Shown here one piece after another: positions 7,967 through 13,980 of a DNA stretch of 16,294 nucleotides. Origin of the DNA: Pavlovales sp. CCMP2436 (lineage: Eukaryota; Haptophyta; Pavlovophyceae; Pavlovales); assembly GCA_026770615.1 (NCBI GenBank), contig MU631656.1, forward strand, positions 41,447-57,740, read 5' to 3'. The notes under the pieces are model-generated. The model saw only the letters and a list, made by a program, of their open reading frames with translations. It was not told the origin of the DNA and did not search any database. The position numbers and the translations under genes are program-made. How positions within the stretch are numbered: position 1 is the first letter of the stretch; every line of letters begins with the position of its first letter.

Positions 7967-8250
7967 CTAGAGCTTGGCCAGGCTGAGAAGCTTGAAGGTC
8001 TTGGAGACTGGCCTGGCGTCGGCGATGGACACGAACGGGTTGGCGTCGGCGATGGACACGAACGAGTTGGCGTCGGCGATGAACATGAACGGGTTGGCGT
8101 CGGCGATGGACACGAACGGGTTAGCGTCGGCGTAGAACGAAGGCACGGGCTCGACGAGGTTGTTGTTCAAGGGCTCGCGCTCGCTGTCGTAGTAGTACGA
8201 ATCGAACTTGAGCTTGGCCGCCGCTGAGAGGTCGAGCGGCTCGAAGTCTA
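7967..8250 (-). pseudogene. Gag-protease linker with nonapeptide repeats
   Basis: Reading minus from the MITE edge, the frame gives DFEPLDLSAAAKLKFDSYYYD, an acidic stretch, then four copies of a 9-residue unit close to ADANPFVSI and a fifth degenerate one (27-bp DNA repeat, about 8010-8135). It closes at TAG 7969-7967 and continues in the same frame into the protease, so the stop is a lesion or a readthrough site. The EPLDLSAA..LKFDSYY phrase also occurs on the other side of MITE R2, meaning this linker was tandemly duplicated. The role of the linker is unknown. Confidence 0.7.
8010..8135 (-). repeat. 27-bp coding repeat in the gag-pol linker
   Basis: The unit GCGTCGGCGATGGACACGAA plus GGGTTG (plus-strand reading) recurs about four times with few changes (for example GAACATGAA in the third). 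It is in frame in the minus-strand ORF. Confidence 0.85.
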
Positions 8251-8507
8251 TCGGGAGCCCAAGTGTCCTCTCACTTGGGCTCTGTCTGACATCCTGATTG
8301 CCATCCGACAACTATAGGAACTTGCCACCCTTCCACAAAGGGGTCCACAGTTCCACAAAGGGTCCACAGAAAAGGCGGTTACGCTTGCTCGCTCTATTTC
8401 TTAATCTAGCTCTCTCTCTCTCTCTAGCTGCCTTCGACGCTTCACCACGTCTCGGACTCCAATCCTCTCTTAGCTCGTGCTTGCGTTCAACACCGCTAGC
8501 CTCTCGA
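8251..8507 (-). mobile_element. MITE-like element, copy R2 (257 bp, inverted, variant core)
   Basis: The element is inserted in the copia gag-protease linker with a perfect TA duplication (8249-8250 and 8508-8509). Its ends match R1 and R3: about 85 bp at the TCGAGAGG end including the GA microsatellite, and about 55 bp at the TCGGGAG end including the perfect hairpin CCCAAGTG/CACTTGGG. The middle is different: it has two copies of a TTCCACAAAGG-GTCCACAG phrase and lacks the CCGGGAT palindrome and the shared open frame. No transposase is present. Confidence 0.8.
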
Positions 8508-9150
8508 TAAAGTCGTAGGAGTCCGCCGCGATGACGCGGTCGTGGTAGTACGAATCGAACTTGAGCTGCTCCGCCGCCGAGAGATCGAGCGGCTCAAGCT
8601 GCGGCTCGGGCTTGACCGAGTCTGCCGTGATGATGGTCACCACGCGCGCGTTGTAGATGTACGGGCCCGTGTTGATCGCGAAGGCGCCCTTGAAGGGAGC
8701 AGAGTAGGGGTCGCGCGCGACCTGCACGGTGTTGACCGACTTCTTGTGCGCGGACTGCGTGACGTTAGAGCCGTTGTGAGTCGACTGCGAGCGCGGCATG
8801 ACAAAGTTGGGGCACTCGCGCGGGTCGTGTTCGGAAGGGAGGTCACGCACGCGGCTCTGGAAGCAGCTCGGCTTGCGGGAAGCGGTGAGCGTGTTCTCGC
8901 CCCCGCCGCGGCCGCGCGAGCTTCCAGTGCTGCTGCGCACGCTGCCGCGCGCGCTGCGGCCGACGTGCGCGCCTCCGCGGCCCATGCGTGCGTCGGTGCC
9001 GGCGCCGATGTAGTTCACGCGCTGGTTGAAGCGCGTGTCGGAGATGCCGGGGCCGTTGACGAGAGTAATCGAGTAGAGGCTCTCGCGGAGAGAGAGCAGC
9101 ACGTCGATGGCAGGCTTCGTCGTGTTGTTGGGGTCGTTGATGGTGGACCT
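8508..9150 (-). pseudogene. Copia-like gag, C-terminal half
   Basis: The minus-strand frame is STINDPNNTTKPAIDVLLSL..., consistent with the end of a copia Gag (UBN2-like) domain, followed by a basic Gly/Arg/Ser-rich tract (GRSARGS, SSRGRGGG) and then KPSCFQSR...SEHDPRECP. The H-x4-C-P ending resembles the second half of a Gag zinc knuckle, but the first half is altered (C-F-Q-S, longer spacing), so nucleic-acid binding is uncertain. It ends in EPLDLSAAEQLKFDSYYHD before MITE R2. The N-terminal half of Gag is not upstream on this strand but flipped onto the plus strand (9140-9816). The raw ORF reaches 9381, but the part beyond 9150 is antisense to that other half. Confidence 0.7.
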
Positions 9151-9816
9151 CCAGGCTTCGGAGTCCAGCGGCACTTCCCGCCGCATGCAGCACTGCACCC
9201 TCAAGGATGCGCAGATGCTTCCGATCTGGCTCACGATGCTCATCATGATCCTGCAGTCGGACGACAAGATCGACCTGAGCTTCGTCTTCACTGTGCCCCC
9301 GCCAGGGGAGATCTTGGAGGGCAATCCCGTCGTCGACCCGCTAGAGTACCCCGAGCCCGACGATGTCGACGACGCTGACAAGCCGCTCTATCCTAAGGGC
9401 GAGCTTGGCCCGCTGTTCCTGAAAGCGCTCAAGGACTACCAGAGCGCTTGCTGTCCCAGGCCAAGACGATGGACTGCTTCACGCAGCCTATCAACCCGAC
9501 AATCCTCAGCGCGGTGATGCACAAGGCCTAAGCGACCAAAATGGGCGGCATCATCAGCTTCTCTGGGTTCTTCAGCTGCCTGCAGTCGCACTGCCTCGGC
9601 ATGTCTGGCACGTCTCGCGCGGCGTGCATGCTGAACTTCATCTCGCTCGCGCGCCAGGCGCGCGAGACACCGCCACAGTGGCTCGACCGCGTGCAGCGCT
9701 CCTTCAACTCCATCGCCCACCTTAAGCTCAAGCCGGAGGACATCTTCCTGCTTATCTCGCTCAAGGGACTCGGCCAGGAGTTCGCTGCGCTTGTTCAGCC
9801 GACCAGGTCCACCATA
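9140..9816 (+). pseudogene. Copia-like gag, N-terminal half, inverted relative to pol
   Basis: From ATG at 9140 (MVDLQASESS) the plus strand gives LPIWLTMLIMILQSDDKIDL, the W-x-x-M-x-x-x-L pattern of a copia Gag start, and then PLYPKGELGPLFLKALKDYQ. Sense shifts by one frame near 9440-9446 (to LLSQAKTMDCFTQPI), meets TAA at 9529-9531, and resumes in the same frame with PPQWLDRVQRSFNSI and LKPEDIFLLISLKGLGQEF, the D...LL.sL..ef part of UBN2-type Gag. It ends at QPTRSTI where MITE R3 is inserted at TA (9815-9816). The opposite strand has no protein-like sense here. The C-terminal half starts at 9150 on the minus strand and shares the same 11 bp at the break. Confidence 0.75.
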
Positions 9817-10109
9817 TCGAGAGGCTAGCGGTGTTGAACGCAAGCACTAGCTAAGAGAGGATTGGAGTCCGAGACGCGTGAGCGTCGAAGGCAGCTAGAG
9901 AGAGAGAGAGAGCTACGAAGAGTAAAGATGCAGACAAGTTGTCACAAGATCTCTCTGTAAGTAGAGACCCTGAGAACAGAACTGAGGAGGCACGAAGAGC
10001 AGCCGCAGAAGCCTCGAGCAAGCAGCTAGGCTCCGGGATATTTAAATCCCGGGCGTACAAAATTAGGATGTCAGACAGAGCCCAAGTGAAAGGACACTTG
10101 GGCTCCCGA
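9817..10109 (+). mobile_element. MITE-like element, copy R3 (293 bp)
   Basis: The element has the same ends as R1, with an intact TA duplication (9815-9816 and 10110-10111). It contains a longer GA run (about 9897-9912), the CCGGGAT-ATTTAA-ATCCCGG hairpin and the perfect subterminal hairpin CCCAAGTG (10081-10088) / CACTTGGG (10095-10102). A frame with SQDLSVSRDPENRTEEARRA... continues to GHLGSRY and matches R1 except for two conservative replacements, but the upstream part is out of frame in this copy. It interrupts the end of the inverted gag fragment. Confidence 0.8.
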
Positions 10110-10111
10110 TA

Positions 10112-10181
10112 CAAACAATGCATAAAAACGAGGCTCAGCTTCTTAACACTACGGCTTCTTATTGCCCGCGACACCCTGTAG
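10112..10181 (+). repeat. Terminal repeat family, copy b (right edge)
   Basis: The segment ends CTTCTTATTGCCCGCGACAC-CCTGTA at 10155-10180, the inverse of the left edge (copy a). Upstream it reads AAAAACGAGGCTCAG, alignable with AAGAAACGGAGCCTCA of copy c. Its left part, ACAAACAATGC(A)TAAA, also recurs in direct orientation at about 3953-3968. GCGAGCC follows at 10182. Confidence 0.6.
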
Positions 10182-10436
10182 GCGAGCCGCGTGTGTAAGT
10201 TTCTAGTTAAACTTCCGTCCCTGGGAGGATCTCACTGGATTTAAGTGTTGAAATAAACACTCGCCTTTCTCCATTTTTTGTACGTATTTATGTATTTATT
10301 TACGATATATTTATTTACGTGAGCACTTTTTTTTCTTCTTCTACTTAGTGAGCGCTTGTCAGCTAGCTAAATGTGCCCCAAGTCCAAGACGACTGGGTAC
10401 TAACTTTATAGCTGGCGGGGACGCAGGCAAGGACTC
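10182..10436. other. AT-rich spacer with a hairpin
   Basis: No gene was seen. AGTGTT (10244-10249) and AACACT (10256-10261) form a 6-bp hairpin, and tracts of TATTTATTTACG and T8 lie at about 10280-10340. The last five bases, GACTC (10432-10436), are the left target duplication of the next LTR element. Confidence 0.6.
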
Positions 10437-10687
10437 TGTTGAGGAACCCCTACTGTACTGCAGGGTCCGGTGCGTTCGCATGCTGTGAGCGGCGTGAGAG
10501 TCTAGACGAGAGTTACATTGAGTTGGCTCAGCGAGCTATACTTAGAATGAAACAGGAAAGCTCCTGTGGCCAACCCTTTCTGGAAGGGTAGGCATGTTCC
10601 TTACAATCCGGGAAAGCCCGGACTGGGGACTCGGACTGGCGATAATCGAATCCCGGATTCCGAGAGGACGGAATTCTTACCTTGACA
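10437..10687. repeat. Left LTR of the 2.9-kb element
   Basis: It is highly similar to 13054-13305. It contains four successive hairpins in the order described for the right LTR; the third has one A-C mismatch here (CAATCCGGG, 10604-10612, against CCCGGACTG) and the fourth a G-U pair (GGATTCCG, 10655-10662, with CGGAATTC, 10669-10676). Confidence 0.88.
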
Positions 10688-10701
10688 CACCCCCTCGATT
10701 G
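10686..10701 (-). promoter_or_regulatory. Putative polypurine tract box, site 1 (LTR junction)
   Basis: CACACCCCCTCGATTG spans the last two bases of the left LTR and the first interior bases; its complement is a purine-rich run ending at the LTR edge. The same box recurs at 11581 and 12101. Confidence 0.5.
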
Positions 10702-11140
10702 AGCAGTTAGGTGGCCGATGCCGTTGATAACAGGGCAAGTTCTTGAACACCAGGTAACGGCGTGAGCAAGTCCTAGCGGTGGCGCCAGGATCGAGACGAT
10801 GAACGAGTCCTAGCGATGGCGCCAGGATCGCGAGGATTGGTCCTTGAAGAGGATGTGCAGCTGCATCTTGGAGCGGATGTGCGGCTGGACCTTGGAGAGG
10901 ATCTGCGGCTAGATGGCGGAAGCCTGTAGCAGCGGCGAGAACGCGAGCGGCTCAGGCGCTGCGACGTCGGAGCGTGCAGCTGCGAGAGCGTGCCGGTGGC
11001 GGCAGAGCGAGCCGGTGACGGGAAGTGCGTGCCGCTGCGAGAGCGTGCCGGTGACGGCGAAGTATGCAGCTGCGAGAGCGTGCCGCTGACGGTAGAGCGC
11101 GCTGGTGATGGCGTGCGTGTCGATAACGGCGAAGCCTCCA

Positions 11141-11470
11141 GCGCGTCAGAGCGCGCCGAGGCCGGAGGAGTCGCCTGCATGAAGTGCAGCGGCGACGAGG
11201 CCGCTAGCGCGTCAGAGTGCGCTGAGGCTGAAGGAGTCGCCTGCCTGAAGTGCAGCGGCGACGAGGCCGCTAGCGCGTCAGAGCGCGCCGAGGCCGAAGG
11301 AGTCGCGTGCATGAAGTGCAGCAGCGACGAGGCCGCTAGCGCGTCAGAGCGCGCCGAGGCTGAAGAAGTCGCGTGCATGTAGTGAAGCGGCGACGAGGCC
11401 GCTAACGCGTCAGAGCACGCCGAGGCCGAAGGAGTCGCCTGCATGAAAAGCAGCAGCGACGAGTGCACCG
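11141..11470. repeat. 66-bp tandem repeat, about five units
   Basis: GCGCGTCAGAG starts at 11141, 11207, 11273 and 11339, and a variant (ACGCGTCAGAG) at 11405, so spacing is exactly 66 bp. Each unit runs through GAGGC.GAAGGAGTCGC and TGCAGCGGCGACGAGGCCGC. The period is a multiple of three, giving 22-residue repeats on either strand. Confidence 0.9.
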
Positions 11471-11559
11471 GGAGCGAGGAGCTCTGCGGCGAGATGGCCT
11501 GCAGCACGGCTGCGGCCAGAGGTGCCGAGGCCAGCAGTAGCTGGCGCGGCGAGAGCGAA

Positions 11560-11601
11560 TTGTCCAATCGGGATCCTGGACACACCCCCTCGATTGGACA
11601 A
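11560..11601. repeat. Hairpin enclosing PPT-like box, site 2
   Basis: TTGTCCAATCG (11560-11570) is the exact reverse complement of CGATTGGACAA (11591-11601), an 11-bp stem. The loop holds a BamHI-like GGATCC and the start of the box CACACCCCCTCGATTG (11581-11596). Downstream AAGGAGGTGG resembles the sequence after sites 1 and 3. Confidence 0.8.
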
Positions 11602-11699
11602 GGAGGTGGTTCTCCAGGCGGGAGAGGGACGGTCTGGAGCGCCGACAGCGAGAGCATGTCGGCCGAGAGCGCCAACGGCGAGAGCACGTTGAGCGCGAG

Positions 11700-12080
11700 C
11701 GCCGACTGCTCGGCGAGCATGTGGGTCTGGTGCGCCAATGGCGAGAGCACGTTGGTCGCGAGCGCGAGCGCCGCCGACAGCTCGTGGGGCTGCGAGGCGT
11801 GCGCTGCCATCAGCTCCATGTGCTGCGGCGAGAGCGCCGCCGACAGCTCGGAGAGCTGCGGCGTGTGCGCTGCCATCAGCTCTATGAGCTGCGGCGAGAA
11901 CGCCGGCGACAGCTCGGAGGGCTGTGGCGCGTGCGCTGCCGTCAGCTCCTTGATGAGCCGCGGCGAGAGCGCCGCCAGCCCGTAGACGAGTTGCGTCAGG
12001 GAGAGCGCCGCCAGCCCGTAGAAGAGCTGCGTCGGCGAGAGCGCCGCCAGCCCGTAGAAGAGCTGCGGCGGCGATGGACT
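11700..12080. repeat. Imperfect tandem repeats rich in CGGCGAGAGCGCCG
   Basis: About three ~60-bp units (GCTGCCATCAGCTC...TGCGGCGAGAG) cover roughly 11805-11945, followed by three ~39-bp units containing AGCCCGTAGAAGAGCTGCG from about 11975 to 12070. Both periods are close to multiples of three. Confidence 0.75.
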
Positions 12081-12082
12081 GT

Positions 12083-12121
12083 CTGTCCAATTGGGATCCA
12101 CACACCCCCTCGAATGGACAG
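12083..12121. repeat. Hairpin enclosing PPT-like box, site 3
   Basis: CTGTCCAATTG (12083-12093) pairs with CGAATGGACAG (12111-12121) at 9 of 11 positions, again around GGATCC and the box CACACCCCCTCGAATG (12101-12116, one change from site 1). AGGAGGGAGGTGGCC follows, as at site 1. Confidence 0.75.
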
Positions 12122-12169
12122 GAGGGAGGTGGCCTGAAGCAGAGCGAGTAGTTATCGGGCGGCAGCAGC

Positions 12170-12480
12170 GGCAGCGAGTTGATCTCGAGCTGGTGCAGCG
12201 GCAACGAGTTGATCTCGAGCGGCAGCAGCGGTGGGAGCGTGTTGACCTCAAGCGGGCAGCACGGGGTGAGCGTGATGGCCTCGGTCGGGCACGGCGGCAG
12301 CTCTTTGGCCTCGAGCGATTTCAATGGCATGAGCGCGTTGATCTCGATCGGGCACGGCGGCAGCTTGTTGGCCTCGAGCGAGTTCAGCGGTATGAGCGCG
12401 TTGATCTCGGTCAGGCACGGCAGGTGCGCGATGTCCTCGGGCGGGCAGCACGGCGAGAGCGTGCTGGCCTCGGTCGGGCT
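12170..12480. repeat. Imperfect repeats around GTTGATCTCGAGC
   Basis: Units of about 60 bp containing GCATGAGCGCGTTGATCTCG...GGGCACGGCGGCAGC...TTGGCCTCGAGCGA repeat with variation, including shorter 27-33-bp units near 12175-12230. A separate 70-bp duplication containing CAGCTTGATCTGCGTGTCGAGAAGGTGGCCG is at about 12521 and 12589. Confidence 0.7.
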
Positions 12481-13053
12481 GCGCGGGATGTACTTGTGCG
12501 AGTTGTGGGCCAGTTCAATCGGCAGCTTGATCTGCGTGTCGAGAAGGTGGCCGGAGACGAGCGTCGAGTTGGCGGCAAGGTCGATCTGCAGCTTGATCTG
12601 CGTGTCGAGAAGGTGGCCGTGGACGGGCGTCGAAGGTGCCGACAGCGAGAGCATGTCGGTCGCGTGCGCAGGTGCCAGAAACGCGAGCATCTGGTGCACC
12701 AACAGCGAGGGCAACTCGGTGTCGGTGGAGCATGATGTGCGAGAGGGCGAGTGCGCCTGGGGCACCAGTATCGGGAGCGAGTCGATGTTGATGATGCAGC
12801 ACGATACGTGGGCAGGCCTGGAGGGCGTGATCGCGCCGGCGAGCGCGTGGCCGAAGATGGAGCGGGCCGTCGTCAGCGAGAGCATCTGGGTCACCACCAG
12901 CGAGAGAGACTCGGTGGTGGTGATGGAGCATGATGCGCGGCTGAGCGAGATCAGGATGATGAGGGCCATGTTCCTGACGCTCGATGCGGTGGACGAGGAC
13001 GTGAAGAAGGCTCGGAAGAAGATTCGGACGAGGGTCTCTGCCTCAAACGTTTG

Positions 13054-13305
13054 TGTTGAGGAACCCCTGATGTACTGCAGGGTTCGGTGCGTCCGCATGC
13101 TAGTAAGCGGCGTGAGAGTCTAGACGAGAGTTACATTGAGTTGGCTCAGCGAGCTATATTTAGAATGAAACAGGAAAGCTCCTGTGGCCAACCCTTTCTG
13201 GAAGGGTAGGCATGTTCCTTACAGTCCGGGAAAGCCCGGACTGGGGACTCGGACTGGCGATAATCGAATCCCGGATTCCGAGTGGTCGGAATCCTTACCT
13301 TGGCA
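13054..13305. repeat. Right LTR of the 2.9-kb element, with four hairpins
   Basis: Four perfect or near-perfect stems follow each other over 125 bp. ACAGGA (13170-13175) pairs with TCCTGT (13180-13185); ACCCTT (13191-13196) with AAGGGT (13202-13207), extended by CC/GG; CAGTCCGGG (13222-13230) with CCCGGACTG (13235-13243) around AAAG; and GGATTCCG (13273-13280) with CGGAATCC (13287-13294). GACTC follows at 13306. Confidence 0.88.
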
Positions 13306-13365
13306 GACTCCATATGTAGTGTGTACCCAATACACCCAACGTCATGGGCCGGGTAGTAGTTTGCT

Positions 13366-13419
13366 AAGAAACGGAGCCTCACTCAAAATTCGCCGTTCTT
13401 ATTGCCTGCAATCCCTGTA
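13366..13419 (+). repeat. Terminal repeat family, copy c
   Basis: TTTGCTAAGAAACGGAGCC...TTCTTATTGCCTGCAATCCCTGTA aligns over about 60 bp with the minus strand of 2624-2688 and ends at the same CCTGTA. It lies 60 bp to the right of the LTR element, in DNA that was next to 10436 before that insertion, and is probably the stub of another member of the family. Confidence 0.6.
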
Positions 13420-13980
13420 CATAGGTATCATTATTTCGCTCGAGTCCTTTCATCGTCGTCGATTCATAACGACGTCTCTTTTGCAATTGAATCCGCCGTT
13501 CCAGCAGGTCTTCAGCTGCACCTGTGCTTGACCACCACTGAATTTTTTATAGCGTTGAGCTGCCAGACACGCTGAAATCCTTGCCACCTTGTCGCCGCCC
13601 CCGCCGCCTTCCATGTACCGCTGTTGTCTTCGTCCTGACCGCCCACGTCGACCATAATTTATTCCGCTGCCGCTCAAGTCCTCTCATCGTCGTCTCATAT
13701 TTTGCGACAGCATAAGCTAAAAAATCGGTTTACCCTCCTGGGCGTTATTCTTCGCCCTTGCATTTCTTAATCTTTCTTATCTCACCATCCTTTTTCATGC
13801 TGGGGGTACTATACAGCAGGTCTGTTGCGGTGTATGCATCAATGCGAGATTGATTTCCTCGAAAGTGAGTGGTTCACGTCGCTGTGTTGTATATGACTCG
13901 GATTTTAAATTGTGCCGTTGGAGGATGATCCGGGCGGCTCAAGCAACAGTAGTTCGTCTAACTACCTGTGGTCTTGGCGT
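13420..13980 (+). promoter_or_regulatory. 5' region of the downstream gene
   Basis: No protein-like frame was found. A 24-bp phrase, CGCTC(G/A)AGTCCT(T/C)TCATCGTCGTC, occurs at 13437-13460 and 13671-13694. The last 150 bp are pyrimidine-rich (TTTCTTAATCTTTCTTATCTCACC at about 13765-13790), and GGGCG/CGCCC form a small hairpin near 13740-13757. This is a reasonable place for promoter and 5' UTR, and GTGAGT at 13865-13870 could be a splice donor, but no transcript start can be fixed from the sequence. Confidence 0.4.

Larger units (their letters stand above)
2621..10181. mobile_element. Nested transposon block with inverted ends around a copia-like element
   Basis: The left edge reads TACAGGTGTCGCGGGCAATA inward from 2624, and the right edge reads the same sequence inward from 10180 on the other strand (with one extra G), so the block is bounded by a roughly 25-bp inverted repeat. 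The 7-mer GCGAGCC lies just outside both edges in the same orientation (2614-2620 and 10182-10188), as a target-site duplication would. Inside are the decayed copia-like gag-pol (mainly minus strand), one TRIM-like element and three MITE-like elements. The nesting and both edge repeats are seen directly; that the whole block moved as one unit is inference. Confidence 0.5.
10773..13098 (-). other. Repetitive minus-strand reading frames of the 2.9-kb element (possible degenerate gag-like protein)
   Basis: Two overlapping minus-strand frames (13098-11410, 562 codons, and 12251-10773, 492 codons) carry the same kind of repetitive Pro/Leu/Ser/Ala-rich sequence. The first has PTEINALxPLNSLEANKLPPCP-type units; the second has QLFYGLAALSP and ELMAAHxPQxSELSAA units, then ATPSASARSDALAASSPLHF units. 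A phrase close to PPCPIEGVC occurs in both, in line with a frameshift near 12100. The first frame begins inside the right LTR. Without transmembrane, catalytic or knuckle motifs I cannot say that this is a real protein; plus-strand frames are of similar length, so repeats alone may explain the openness. Confidence 0.3.
10437..13305 (-). mobile_element. Complete non-autonomous LTR retrotransposon, 2869 bp
   Basis: Direct repeats of 251 and 252 bp bound the element, both with TG...CA ends (TGTTGAGG...CTTGACA and TGTTGAGG...CTTGGCA). GACTC at 10432-10436 and 13306-13310 is a perfect 5-bp target duplication. The roughly 2.4-kb interior has no protease, integrase or RT sense in any frame. On the minus strand GAGGGGGTG touches the left LTR and reads as a polypurine tract, so I favour minus orientation; no convincing primer-binding site was found. 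The interior is mostly GC-rich imperfect tandem repeats. The two LTRs differ at only about a dozen positions, so this insertion looks younger than the TRIM-like one. It resembles large non-autonomous (LARD/TRIM-type) derivatives, with all enzymes supplied in trans. Confidence 0.85.

Noticed and set aside
9151..9381. N-terminal extension of the minus-strand gag ORF (MSASSTSSGSG...)
   Set aside because: It is antisense to the plus-strand Gag start, which has the recognisable Gag pattern; the extension results from the inversion.
3993..10109. R1 and R3 as the LTR pair of the copia element
   Set aside because: They are direct repeats flanking pol, but a third copy (R2) is inserted inside gag in opposite orientation, and the copies have TA duplications and TIR-like ends, not TG...CA ends.
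10523..10655. tRNA-like box A (TGGCTCAGCGAG) and box B-like (AATCGAATCC) sequences in the 2.9-kb element LTR
   Set aside because: The boxes are about 120 bp apart, much more than in tRNA or SINE promoters, and no cloverleaf could be drawn.
11141..11470. CRISPR-like array
   Set aside because: The units are contiguous 66-bp repeats without unique spacers and lie within an LTR element.
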